DNA from: Flavobacteriales bacterium UBA2669
GTDB lineage: Bacteria; Bacteroidota; Bacteroidia; Flavobacteriales_E; Vicingaceae
Reading direction: 5' to 3'
Length of the DNA stretch: 64,000 nt
Assembly (NCBI GenBank): GCA_002359215.1
Contig: DEMN01000006.1
Coordinates: forward strand, 372,001 to 436,000
The notes beneath the pieces were generated by a model. It had not been told where the DNA came from. It made no database searches and worked only from the letters and a program-made list of their open reading frames with translations. A program made the translations under genes and the position numbers. Position 1 is the first letter of the stretch, and every line of letters starts with the position of its first letter. Shown piece after piece: positions 24,757 through 33,172 of this stretch.

Positions 24757-27086
24757 AACGAATTACTATAGCCTTACTATTAGTAAGTACATTTGGCATT
24801 ATTAACGCACAAGAAAACACCAATAAAAACAAATTCAGACAGTTAAAAGAAGAATTTGCTACTCCTAACATTTACAGAACAGCTTCTGGCGCTCCGGGTC
24901 ACGGATATTATCAGCAAAAAGCAGATTATATTATTGATATTACTTTAGATGATAAAGCACAAAAAATTTACGGTAAAGAAACGGTAACCTATAAAAATAA
25001 CTCTCCTGATAAATTAGAATACCTTTGGGTTCAGCTTGATCAGAATATGAGAGCTCAAGATTCTGATACTAAATTAATTGAAACAGGAAGCATTAATGAA
25101 AAGATGTCTTTTAAGGAAATTGCTGATTTGCACAACAATTTTGATGGTGGTTTTAAATTAGATTATGTTAAAGATGTATCAGGAAAAGACTTGCCTGTAA
25201 CCATTAACAAAACCATGATGAGAATAGATATGCCCAAACCATTAATGCCTGGAGCAAGCTATACATTCAAAATAAAATGGTGGTATAACATTAATGATAG
25301 AGACGAAATTGGTGGTCGTTCTGGGTATGAATATTTTGAAGAAGACAGCAATTACTTATATACTATTGCTCAGTTTTATCCTAGAATGGCTGTTTATAAC
25401 GAAGTAGAAGGCTGGCAACACAAACAATTTTTAGGAAGAGGAGAGTTTACCTTACCTTTTGGAGATTTTAAAGTAAACATTACAGCTCCTGCCGACCATG
25501 TTATTGCTTCAACAGGAACATTAACCAATGCAAATAATGTACTTACTTCGGAACAAAGAAAGAGATTTGCAGCGGCTCAAAATGAATACAAGCAACCAAT
25601 AATTATTATTACTCAAGAAGAAGCTGAAAAGAATGAAAAATCTAGATCTAATGATACTAAAACATGGAGTTTTATTGCTACTAATGTTAGAGATTTTGCT
25701 TTTGCTTCATCAAGAAAATTTATTTGGGATGCGATGGCCGTTGATTTAGGAGATAAAAAAAGTTTGGCAATGAGCTATTATCCTAAAGAAGGAAATCCGC
25801 TTTGGGAGCAATATAGTACTAAAGTGGTTGCACATACATTGAAAAGCTATTCAAATCATACCATTACTTACCCTTATCCAGTAGCTATTTCTGTTCACTC
25901 TAAAAGAATTGGAATGGAATACCCAATGATTTGTTTTAATGGAGGAAGACCAGAGCCAGATGGAACATATTCTGAAAGAACAAAATATGCTATGATTGGT
26001 GTAATTATTCATGAAGTGGGACATAATTTTTTCCCTATGATTATTAACTCTGATGAAAGACAATGGACTTGGATGGATGAAGGATTGAACACTTTTACAC
26101 AATATCTATGTGAGCAAGAGTGGGAAAGAGATTATCCTTCTCGTAGAGGCCCTGCTCACAAAATTGTCGATTACATGAAAGGAGATAAAGAATACATTTC
26201 TCCTATTATGACTAATTCTGAATCGATACATCAATTTGGTAATAATGCTTACGGTAAACCGGCTACAGCTCTTAATATTTTAAGAGAAACTGTAATGGGA
26301 AGAGAATTATTTGATTTTGCTTTTAAAACCTATGCCGAAAGATGGAAATTTAAACATCCAACACCTGAAGATTTTTTCAGAACAATGGAAGATGCTTCTG
26401 CAGTTGATTTAGATTGGTTTTGGAGAGGTTGGTTTTATACTACCGACCATGTAGATATTGCTATAAAAAATGTAGAATGGTTTAAAATAGATTCTAAAAA
26501 TCCGGAAGTAGAAAAAGCCATTCAGAAAGAAATGAAAGCTAATGAACAGAAAGGAATTGGTGAAATAAGAAACCCTAAAGAGGTAAAAGAAACGTATGAA
26601 GAAAAGGATCCTTCTATAATGGATTTTTATGATAAATATGATCCCTTTGAAGTGAATTTAATAGATAAAGTAGAGTATCAAAAATACTTATCTAATCTTA
26701 ATGAAAAAGACATTGCTATTTTAAATTCGAAATACAATTATTATACGGTAAGTTTTGAAAGTATTGGAGGTTTAGTAATGCCCCTTATTCTTCAGTTTAC
26801 TTTTACCGATGGATCTAAAGAAGTGATTAAAATTCCTGCAGAAATATGGAAAATAAATCACAAAAATGTTTCTAAAGTATTTTTCTTTGAAAAAGAATTA
26901 GCAGGAATAGAACTAGATCCATTTTTAGAGACGGCAGATGTTGATTTAAGCAATAATAACTGGCCTCCGAAAATGCAACCTAGCAAGTTTGAACTTTACG
27001 AAAGAAAAGCTTATAATTGGGGAGGATATGGTGAAAATCCGATGCAAAGAGCTAAAAAGAATGAAGAGCTGAAAAACAAGCAATAA
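24753..27086 (+). CDS. Secreted M1-family (gluzincin) metallopeptidase
   Basis: 777 residues with a signal peptide ending at GIINAQ. An N-terminal beta domain precedes the catalytic domain with HEVGHN (His420-His424) and, 20 or so residues on, WMDEGLNTFTQ, whose Glu is the third zinc ligand. GMEYPMICFNGG is in the place of the GAMEN substrate motif. It is a predicted periplasmic aminopeptidase. The C-terminal region (about 600-777) is specific to the Bacteroidota branch and ends KKNEELKNKQ. It overlaps the DUF6702 gene. Confidence 0.92.
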   Translation: MKRITIALLLVSTFGIINAQENTNKNKFRQLKEEFATPNIYRTASGAPGHGYYQQKADYIIDITLDDKAQKIYGKETVTYKNNSPDKLEYLWVQLDQNMRAQDSDTKLIETGSINEKMSFKEIADLHNNFDGGFKLDYVKDVSGKDLPVTINKTMMRIDMPKPLMPGASYTFKIKWWYNINDRDEIGGRSGYEYFEEDSNYLYTIAQFYPRMAVYNEVEGWQHKQFLGRGEFTLPFGDFKVNITAPADHVIASTGTLTNANNVLTSEQRKRFAAAQNEYKQPIIIITQEEAEKNEKSRSNDTKTWSFIATNVRDFAFASSRKFIWDAMAVDLGDKKSLAMSYYPKEGNPLWEQYSTKVVAHTLKSYSNHTITYPYPVAISVHSKRIGMEYPMICFNGGRPEPDGTYSERTKYAMIGVIIHEVGHNFFPMIINSDERQWTWMDEGLNTFTQYLCEQEWERDYPSRRGPAHKIVDYMKGDKEYISPIMTNSESIHQFGNNAYGKPATALNILRETVMGRELFDFAFKTYAERWKFKHPTPEDFFRTMEDASAVDLDWFWRGWFYTTDHVDIAIKNVEWFKIDSKNPEVEKAIQKEMKANEQKGIGEIRNPKEVKETYEEKDPSIMDFYDKYDPFEVNLIDKVEYQKYLSNLNEKDIAILNSKYNYYTVSFESIGGLVMPLILQFTFTDGSKEVIKIPAEIWKINHKNVSKVFFFEKELAGIELDPFLETADVDLSNNNWPPKMQPSKFELYERKAYNWGGYGENPMQRAKKNEELKNKQ

Positions 27087-27098
27087 GAAAACAATCAC

Positions 27099-27129
27099 AA
27101 AAAAGCACCTAATAATTAGGTGCTTTTTT
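27099..27129. terminator. Bidirectional terminator overlapping a stop codon
   Basis: AGCACCTAA (27104-27112), loop TAA, TTAGGTGCT (27116-27124), flanked by A and T runs. The hairpin contains the stop codon (27109-27111, minus strand) of the YigZ-like gene and lies 12 bases after the M1 peptidase stop. Confidence 0.87.
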
Positions 27130-27723
27130 TATGTTGATATCTTGTATTTCACTTAATCGTTCGATAATGTCTGCAGCATTAGCTTTTTCTAGTTCAATTT
27201 CAACAAAACAAGTTAGTTCGAAATGTTGTTTGGTAACCGTTAATTGATGCTGATTGATAAAAGCCATTATTGACGACATCTTATCATAATTAAATTCAAT
27301 TTTATATGTTTCAGTAAGTTTTTTAGTGATGATTTCACCATTTTCTAATGCTTCTTTTGCAGCAGTTTTATAGGCATTCACCAATCCACTAACACCTAAT
27401 TTTGTACCACCAAAATAACGAACTACTACAATAGCAATATTGGTTAATTCTTTAGATAGTAATTGACCGTAAATGGGTGAGCCTGCAGAGTTTTTAGGCT
27501 CTCCATCATCATTATACCTGTATTGTTCGCCATTAATTCCAAAGCGAAATGCATAGCAAAAATGTCGCCCATTAGGATGTTCAGTTTTAATAATAGATAA
27601 TTGTTCTTTAAAGGAATTTTCGGAAAGAACTGGAAAAGCATACGCTAAAAACTTACTGCCTTTTTCCTTATACTCCCCTGTAGAAGAGTTATTTAGCGTC
27701 AAATAACTTTCTTTATTTCCCAA
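27109..27723 (-). CDS. YigZ/IMPACT (UPF0029) family protein
   Basis: 204 residues, family length. Signatures: EKGSKFLAYAFPV, HPNGRHFCYAFRFG, DDGEPKNSAGSPIYGQL and VVVRYFGGTKLGVSGLVNAYK, then a C-terminal ferredoxin-like DUF1949-type domain. Homologues include YigZ of E. coli and eukaryotic IMPACT; a role at the ribosome or in nucleotide-linked regulation is suggested for the family but not settled. Confidence 0.92.
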   Translation of the reverse strand: MGNKESYLTLNNSSTGEYKEKGSKFLAYAFPVLSENSFKEQLSIIKTEHPNGRHFCYAFRFGINGEQYRYNDDGEPKNSAGSPIYGQLLSKELTNIAIVVVRYFGGTKLGVSGLVNAYKTAAKEALENGEIITKKLTETYKIEFNYDKMSSIMAFINQHQLTVTKQHFELTCFVEIELEKANAADIIERLSEIQDINIKKAPNY

Positions 27724-27816
27724 CTTTAAGCAGATTTATACATCTACAAAGATGGCAATAGAAATTATTATTACAAATTTTATTTGTGATAATTTTTAGA
27801 TATGTAATAAATAAAT

Positions 27817-27987
27817 TTAGGCTTTCACTTTCTGTTTATTTCTCAATGCTCTCATTTTTCTTAAAGCTTCTAAATGTTCTCTTCTTTTTTTTTTTGGTTT
27901 GTAGTTTTTACTCATGATGTAAAGTACTCCAAAAATAGCTCCAAGGAACAATGCAGTAACTAGGAACAAGATTAAATTTGAGTCCAT
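27817..27987 (-). CDS. 56-residue single-pass membrane protein
   Basis: Starts MDSNLILFLVTALFLGAIFG; one membrane helix (about 4-24) is followed by a strongly basic tail (KPKKKRREHLEALRKMR...NKQKVKA). An N-out, C-in topology is expected. No family is recognised. It occupies most of the 406-base space between the YigZ-like gene and meaB. The codon pattern and hydrophobic-then-basic layout make chance unlikely, but no ribosome-binding site is evident. Confidence 0.68.
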   Translation of the reverse strand: MDSNLILFLVTALFLGAIFGVLYIMSKNYKPKKKRREHLEALRKMRALRNKQKVKA

Positions 27988-28144
27988 AACTTTTGGTTTT
28001 AAGTGAAGCGATAGGTAGTCAATTCAACATTAAAACACAGACTTTAGATAAATGAAATAAAAATTTCGACCAATACTTAAATCTGTACTATGAAACATAT
28101 AACGTAAGTTTTTTTAAATTGTTACTTTTATGCTTTATTATTTT

Positions 28145-29164
28145 ATGAAACGACAGATAAACATCAATAAATTAAATAAAAAAAAGCTACTTTCTGTAGA
28201 TGAATATGTTAGTGCAATAGCTAAAGGAGATAGAAATGCATTGAGTAAAGCGATTACACTTGTTGAAAGTAACAATAAATCGCACCAAGTTATTGCTGAA
28301 CAAATTATTGAAAAATGTTTGCCTTTATCAGGAAAATCATTTAGAATAGGAATTACAGGAGTGCCAGGCGTTGGAAAAAGTACTTTTATAGAAGCGTTGG
28401 GAATGTTTTTAATACAGCAGCAACATAAAAAAGTAGCTGTTTTAGCCATAGACCCAAGCAGCAATAAAAGTAGCGGAAGTATTTTAGGCGATAAAACCAG
28501 AATGAATGAACTCTCTGCTCAGGAAAATGCTTTTATCAGACCTTCCCCTTCTTCAGGTACATTGGGAGGTGTAGCCAGAGCTACAAGAGAAAGTATTATT
28601 TTATGTGAAGCTGCCGGTTACGAAATTATATTGGTAGAAACCGTTGGTGTTGGTCAGTCGGAAACAGAAGTGAAATTAATGGTAGATTTCTTCTTATTGT
28701 TAATGTTAGCTGGTGCAGGAGATGAATTGCAAGGCATAAAAAGGGGCATTATGGAAATGGCTGATGCACTTGTTATTAATAAAGCAGAAGGAGATAATGT
28801 AGATAAAGCTAAAACTGCCAAAAGAGCTTACCAGAATGCCTTACATTTATTTCCGCCCAATAAAAATGCGTGGACACCAAAGGTTGAAACTTGCTCTGCT
28901 CTTGAAAATACCAACATTAAAGAAGTATGGAAAATAATGGAAGATTTTCAGCATTTGGTAGTGAGCAACGGTTATTTCGATACGCAACGAAAAGAACAAG
29001 TAAAACATTGGTTGCAAAGTGAAATTAATCAGGCATTAATAGCTATGTTTAATGACAATACAGCCATACAGGATAAACTAAAGGTTCTGGAAAAAGAAGT
29101 GTTGAACAACACTAAATCTCCTTTTGCAGCAGCTAGTGAGTTGATTGGGTTGTTGAAAGAGTAA
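28145..29164 (+). CDS. meaB: Methylmalonyl-CoA mutase-associated GTPase MeaB
   Basis: 339 residues from MKRQININK; an upstream ATG at 28130 adds only MLYYF. The G3E-type GTPase domain has GVPGVGKST (from Gly72), VLAIDPSSNKSSGSILGDKTRM, FIRPSPSSGTLGGVARATRE and ETVGVGQSE. MeaB gates cofactor loading and protects B12-dependent methylmalonyl-CoA mutase. The mutase genes are not in this window. Confidence 0.94.
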   Translation: MKRQININKLNKKKLLSVDEYVSAIAKGDRNALSKAITLVESNNKSHQVIAEQIIEKCLPLSGKSFRIGITGVPGVGKSTFIEALGMFLIQQQHKKVAVLAIDPSSNKSSGSILGDKTRMNELSAQENAFIRPSPSSGTLGGVARATRESIILCEAAGYEIILVETVGVGQSETEVKLMVDFFLLLMLAGAGDELQGIKRGIMEMADALVINKAEGDNVDKAKTAKRAYQNALHLFPPNKNAWTPKVETCSALENTNIKEVWKIMEDFQHLVVSNGYFDTQRKEQVKHWLQSEINQALIAMFNDNTAIQDKLKVLEKEVLNNTKSPFAAASELIGLLKE

Positions 29165-29211
29165 ACATAAGACTACATAGACACATAGCTATTTACATTT
29201 GATAAAGTATA

Positions 29212-30132
29212 ATGATTTCTACTTTTACTCATAAAATAAAAAATCCTACGACAACATTCTGGATATTAATTGGTTGGTCTGTATTTGGTTTTTTTACTAA
29301 TCTTGATTATACAGAACAGTGGGGTTGCTCAATTGTTGATGAGTCGATTTTTTCCGAATTAAATATTTTTTATTCAGGATTATCATTATTACTCTTATTA
29401 GTCGGTTTTTTAATTCCATTTCGTCAAATTCGATATATCATTTTAATAGGAGAGTTAATTTTTTGGGTATATAAACTCATGATTATTAAAGGAGGATATT
29501 CAGTAGGTTTTGGAGGAGTTCCTTCTTTAAGCGTTTTGATATTTGACATTATTGCACTTACCTTACGTTTGCTTCTAATCAAGCAAATATTTGCTTTTAA
29601 GTTTAACTCTTTCTATTTATTAATTCCTGCATTTATAATTATTTCTGTAAAAATTAATTTTTTTCCAACTCAACAGAATATTATTGAGGAATTTGAAGAT
29701 TATCCTAAAGAAATAGAAAAAATGAAAAATAAACTTACTGGAACATGGACAGGAATAAGTAGGTCTGAAATTACAATAGTAGATACTGTTAAATATCAAA
29801 GTTTATTTAACTACGAAGAAGATAAAAAAGTAGAACAGTTTGATACTATAACAATATCTATTGATAGTAACATGCTACAAATTGAAGGAATTGAAAAATT
29901 TAATAATGAGAGTTACCTTATTCAATTTATGACAATATCAGATTTGAACCTATGGAATGTACTACCAGATAGCCTTGATGGAGATTTAGATTTAATGAAG
30001 GGATTAGGGACTGATTTAAAAGTAAATGCAGGAATTCAAAATGCAGGTCTCCAAATATATAAACTAACTAAAGATACCATAATTTGTAGTTTAGATTATA
30101 AGTATGAAATAACTTTACTAAGAAAGAATTAA
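29212..30132 (+). CDS. Unrecognised membrane protein with soluble C-terminal domain
   Basis: 306 residues. The N-terminal half has about five membrane helices (about 15-32, 52-70, 75-93, 105-125, 130-150). After a Lys/Glu-rich linker the soluble domain begins LTGTWTGISRSEIT and is rich in alternating beta patterns, like a small lipocalin-type or DUF-type barrel. No catalytic motif is seen. It starts 47 bases after meaB; a functional link is not evident. A real gene is supported by its length and codon use matching the neighbours. Confidence 0.7.
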   Translation: MISTFTHKIKNPTTTFWILIGWSVFGFFTNLDYTEQWGCSIVDESIFSELNIFYSGLSLLLLLVGFLIPFRQIRYIILIGELIFWVYKLMIIKGGYSVGFGGVPSLSVLIFDIIALTLRLLLIKQIFAFKFNSFYLLIPAFIIISVKINFFPTQQNIIEEFEDYPKEIEKMKNKLTGTWTGISRSEITIVDTVKYQSLFNYEEDKKVEQFDTITISIDSNMLQIEGIEKFNNESYLIQFMTISDLNLWNVLPDSLDGDLDLMKGLGTDLKVNAGIQNAGLQIYKLTKDTIICSLDYKYEITLLRKN

Positions 30133-30284
30133 CTCTATTTACTTCACTCTTATTACCACGTTTCAGACAGTAAGAGTGTTAATACTTCAACTACAACCAT
30201 TTTCCCTTACTTTACAAATTAAAAAGCTTATTTGCTTATTTTTACCCTTCCAAAAGTTGTTAAGAATGAATAGTAAAATAATCA

Positions 30285-30332
30285 AAACCTTCAAGATATT
30301 TAGCCTTTTTTACTATTAGACCTTGAAGGTTT
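30285..30332. repeat. Inverted repeat, 11-bp arms
   Basis: AAACCTTCAAG (30285-30295) and its exact reverse complement CTTGAAGGTTT (30322-30332) are separated by 26 bases. It ends 13 bases before the M28 peptidase start. It could fold in the 5' leader or be a remnant of a dispersed intergenic repeat; no second copy is seen here. Confidence 0.5.
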
Positions 30333-30345
30333 AATAAAAAATGAA

Positions 30346-31707
30346 ATGAAAAAAATATACGCTTTATTGTTAGTTGTATTAACGCCTTTTTTACTTAGAG
30401 CTCAAGGTGATTCTTTGTTTATTCGTTCCATTTATGATGTGGCTTTAGAAAAAGGTCATGCCTATAAAAATTTAGAAGTGCTTTGTAAGCAAGTGGGAGC
30501 AAGAATTACCGGTTCTGCGGAAGCTCAAAAAGCAGTTGAATGGGGTTACAACTTACTTTCATCCTATGGTTTTGATACCGTTTATTTACAAGAGATAAAT
30601 GCCCCTTATTGGAAAAGAGGCACCAAAGAAGCCGGGTGGATTTCAACTGCCAATAATGAATTTCATAAATTGAATTTATTGGCTTTAGGAGGTTCAATTG
30701 CTACCAACGGTTTGCTAAAAGGAGAAGTGGTGGAAGTGGCAGATTATGAAGCATTGAAAACCATAGATAAATCAAAAGTAAGTGGCAAAATTGTATTTAT
30801 CAATCAGGCATTCGACCAAAAGCTTATCAATACCTTTAGTGCTTATGGCTATTGCTATCCCATACGCGCATTTGGAGCTGTTGAAGCTAGTAAATTAGGT
30901 GCAAAAGCGGTTATTATTAGGTCGTTGGCAACACCAACAGATCATCATCCGCATACAGGTTCATTGGTTTATAATGATAAAACACCTAAAATTCCTGCAG
31001 CAGCTATTAGTACTGCCGATGCAGATTTGCTTTCTGCTTGGTTAAAAAAAGAAAATGTTGCTATTGCCTTAGAAATGGATTGTAAAATTTTACTAAATGT
31101 AAAAACTTACAACGTTATTGCCGAAATGAAAGGGAAAGATGACCAAATTATTACTTTCGGTGGACATCTAGATTCTTGGGATGTTGGTGAAGGAGCTCAT
31201 GATGATGGGGCAGGAATTGTTCATTCTATTGAAGCGTTAAGGATATTAAAAACCTTGAATTATCAACCACAACATACCTTACGTTGTGTATTATTTATGA
31301 ACGAAGAAAATGGCAATTTTGGTGGAAAAACTTATGCTAAACTAGCCAAGCAAAACAAAGAAAAACACCTTGCTGCCATCGAAAGCGATAGAGGTGGCTT
31401 TTTACCTCTAGGTTATGATGTATTGGGTTCTGACAAGCACCTCGATTTTGTAAAATCTTTCGACAAATTATTATTTGATTACGATTTAACTAAAATAAAG
31501 AAAGGCTATAGTGGTGTTGATATTATGCCTTTAAGAGAAGAATATCCGGATATGCTGCAAATAGGTATTGCCATTAATTCTCAATTGTATTTTAACTACC
31601 ACCATGCTGAAACAGATGTGTTTGAAGCAGTAAATAAAAGAGAATTGGAAATGGGTGCCGGAGCTATGGCAACTATTGTTTATTTATTGGATAAGTATTT
31701 GAAGTGA
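30346..31707 (+). CDS. Secreted M28-family peptidase, carboxypeptidase Q-like
   Basis: 453 residues. The signal peptide ends near LLRAQ. A PA-like inserted domain covers about 115-235. The M28 catalytic part shows GGHLDSWDVGEGAHDDGAG (zinc His and bridging Asp), FMNEENGNFGGKTYA (catalytic Glu and zinc Glu), ESDRGGF and a late YHHAETDVFE zinc His. All metal ligands appear present. It is a predicted periplasmic exopeptidase acting on peptides. It follows an inverted repeat and stands alone on its strand. Confidence 0.92.
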   Translation: MKKIYALLLVVLTPFLLRAQGDSLFIRSIYDVALEKGHAYKNLEVLCKQVGARITGSAEAQKAVEWGYNLLSSYGFDTVYLQEINAPYWKRGTKEAGWISTANNEFHKLNLLALGGSIATNGLLKGEVVEVADYEALKTIDKSKVSGKIVFINQAFDQKLINTFSAYGYCYPIRAFGAVEASKLGAKAVIIRSLATPTDHHPHTGSLVYNDKTPKIPAAAISTADADLLSAWLKKENVAIALEMDCKILLNVKTYNVIAEMKGKDDQIITFGGHLDSWDVGEGAHDDGAGIVHSIEALRILKTLNYQPQHTLRCVLFMNEENGNFGGKTYAKLAKQNKEKHLAAIESDRGGFLPLGYDVLGSDKHLDFVKSFDKLLFDYDLTKIKKGYSGVDIMPLREEYPDMLQIGIAINSQLYFNYHHAETDVFEAVNKRELEMGAGAMATIVYLLDKYLK

Positions 31708-31795
31708 TTTTTTTATATTGAAAATATGATGTACATTTGTTGTAAAGTAATGGCTGTAAATGAGTTGAATAAAATAAGGTAAGTACTCTAGACCA

Positions 31796-32077
31796 ATGCT
31801 TAAAAAAGTTTTAGGAATAATATTATTAATAATCGGATTAATTGGGATAGCTGGTGTTATCTACGAGTTATATTTATTAGGACTAAGAAAATCCCACTTT
31901 ACAGATAAGAACTACTTAAGTTCAAAAGGATTAGATAGGTATTTAATCAAATCATTTTTTGGCTGGGTAGCATTGTATTTTGTAGCTTTTGTTTTTACCC
32001 CAATTGGAATTAGGCTATTGTCTGCCAAAGAAAATAAACCTAAGAAGTGCTGGATTAAAACCTTTAAAAGGTATTAA
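31796..32077 (+). CDS. Small two-helix membrane protein, unrecognised
   Basis: 93 residues. Helices at about 5-25 (LGIILLIIGLIGIAGVIYEL) and 57-78 (GWVALYFVAFVFTPIGIRLL), with a basic C-terminus. No family is recognised. A TAnnTTTG match (TACATTTG, 31732-31739) lies upstream without a clear -33. The 3' end overlaps the convergent VOC gene by 14 bases. Confidence 0.6.
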   Translation: MLKKVLGIILLIIGLIGIAGVIYELYLLGLRKSHFTDKNYLSSKGLDRYLIKSFFGWVALYFVAFVFTPIGIRLLSAKENKPKKCWIKTFKRY

Positions 32078-32558
32078 TTTCTTTAAGTAAGTCTTCCAAA
32101 TCAAGTACTTTGGTAAACATTTCTAAAGAGCCATCAGCTTTTGTTGGCCATAGTTCTTGAGGTCTATCCCAATACAATTCCACGCCATTACCATCTGGAT
32201 CATCAAGATACAATGCCTCTGACACTCCATGGTCACTTGCACCTGTAAGTGGATAGCTTGCTTGGCGTAATCGGTTATAAATAATTGCAAGGTCTTTTCT
32301 TGTCGGATATAGTATTGCGGTGTGATATAAACCTACACCTTCTTTACTAGCAGGAGCTGCATCTTTGCTGTGCCATGTATTTAACCCTATATGATGGTGA
32401 TATCCACCGGCAGAAATAAATGCTGCTTGACTTTCATATAACATGGTTACTTCAAAACCTAATAAATCTCGATAAAATTCAAGCGAACGATTAAGATCGG
32501 CTACTTTGAGGTGAACATGTCCAATACGTGTTTGGGTTGGTATTTTATATGTTTCCAT
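32064..32558 (-). CDS. VOC-family (glyoxalase/extradiol dioxygenase fold) protein, CatE-like
   Basis: 164 residues with two betaalphabetabetabeta modules. GHVHLKVADLNRSLEFYRDLLGF supplies the first metal His, GASDHGVSEALYLDDPDG the second, and GVELYWDRP the Glu. YHHHIGLNTW is typical of the CatE/YfiE subgroup of ring-cleaving dioxygenase-like proteins. The substrate is unknown. No aromatic-degradation genes are adjacent. Confidence 0.85.
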   Translation of the reverse strand: METYKIPTQTRIGHVHLKVADLNRSLEFYRDLLGFEVTMLYESQAAFISAGGYHHHIGLNTWHSKDAAPASKEGVGLYHTAILYPTRKDLAIIYNRLRQASYPLTGASDHGVSEALYLDDPDGNGVELYWDRPQELWPTKADGSLEMFTKVLDLEDLLKEINTF

Positions 32559-32611
32559 GATGTGTTTTTAGTTATTTTCTGTTGTTCTTTGATTTTTATC
32601 TTAATAGGATA

Positions 32612-33094
32612 TTAGTTGTTATTATAAATAGATATTTTTTCTGAAATATAATTTTCAACCAGATCTTTATCAGTTTTGTTTTTTAAGATTAATAATTCAT
32701 GATTTTTATGTGTTCGATAGTTCATAAGAAATCTCGTTTTTCCGCTTCGAGTTAATTCTAAAAATTCAAATCGTTTTGGATCAAACTTATCGGTTATCAA
32801 ATCTACTTTTTGAGTTCGATCAAGTATTTTTTTCAGCCGAATCATTTTTCCTTTTTTCTCGTCAATCAGAATTTCTGAGTAATAAATCCAAGCCGCAAAT
32901 CTGTAAAGAATATATCCAATTAAAGTTAAAATTGCAATTAATAATCCAACTAACCAACCAAAAATAAAAATTAAAACAACAAATGAAATAGAATTCCAAA
33001 TGGTTAATTCTTTCCATTTAAACGGAATTCTATCACTTAATAAGTGAACATCTCCATTTTTGGAAATTCTAAAATAATCTTCATTTTCGCTCAT
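32612..33094 (-). CDS. Small membrane protein with PH-like cytoplasmic part, unrecognised
   Basis: 160 residues. Two close membrane helices at about 33-70 (ISFVVLIFIFGWLVGLLIAILTL) follow a polar N-terminus. The C-terminal 80 residues are beta-patterned (EILIDEKKGKMIRLKK, RFEFLELTRSGKTRFLMNY), which suggests a PH-like fold. No motif indicates an activity. A minus-strand TATTTTTG at 33109-33116 could be its -7 element. Confidence 0.62.
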   Translation of the reverse strand: MSENEDYFRISKNGDVHLLSDRIPFKWKELTIWNSISFVVLIFIFGWLVGLLIAILTLIGYILYRFAAWIYYSEILIDEKKGKMIRLKKILDRTQKVDLITDKFDPKRFEFLELTRSGKTRFLMNYRTHKNHELLILKNKTDKDLVENYISEKISIYNNN

Positions 33095-33172
33095 GTAGTA
33101 TATTTATACAAAAATAGGATAAATTAAAAATGCAATCGAATGTAGAGGTGATTTCTAATTTGTAATCTTAAA

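Noticed and set aside
30145..30178. Inverted repeat CACTCTTA/TAAGAGTG after the unknown membrane protein
   Set aside because: Loop of 18 bases, no T run and a weak stem. Not convincing as a terminator.
31732..31739. TACATTTG as a promoter for the 93-residue membrane protein
   Set aside because: A full -7 match but no TTG at 19-21 bases upstream, so it was noted only in the gene entry.
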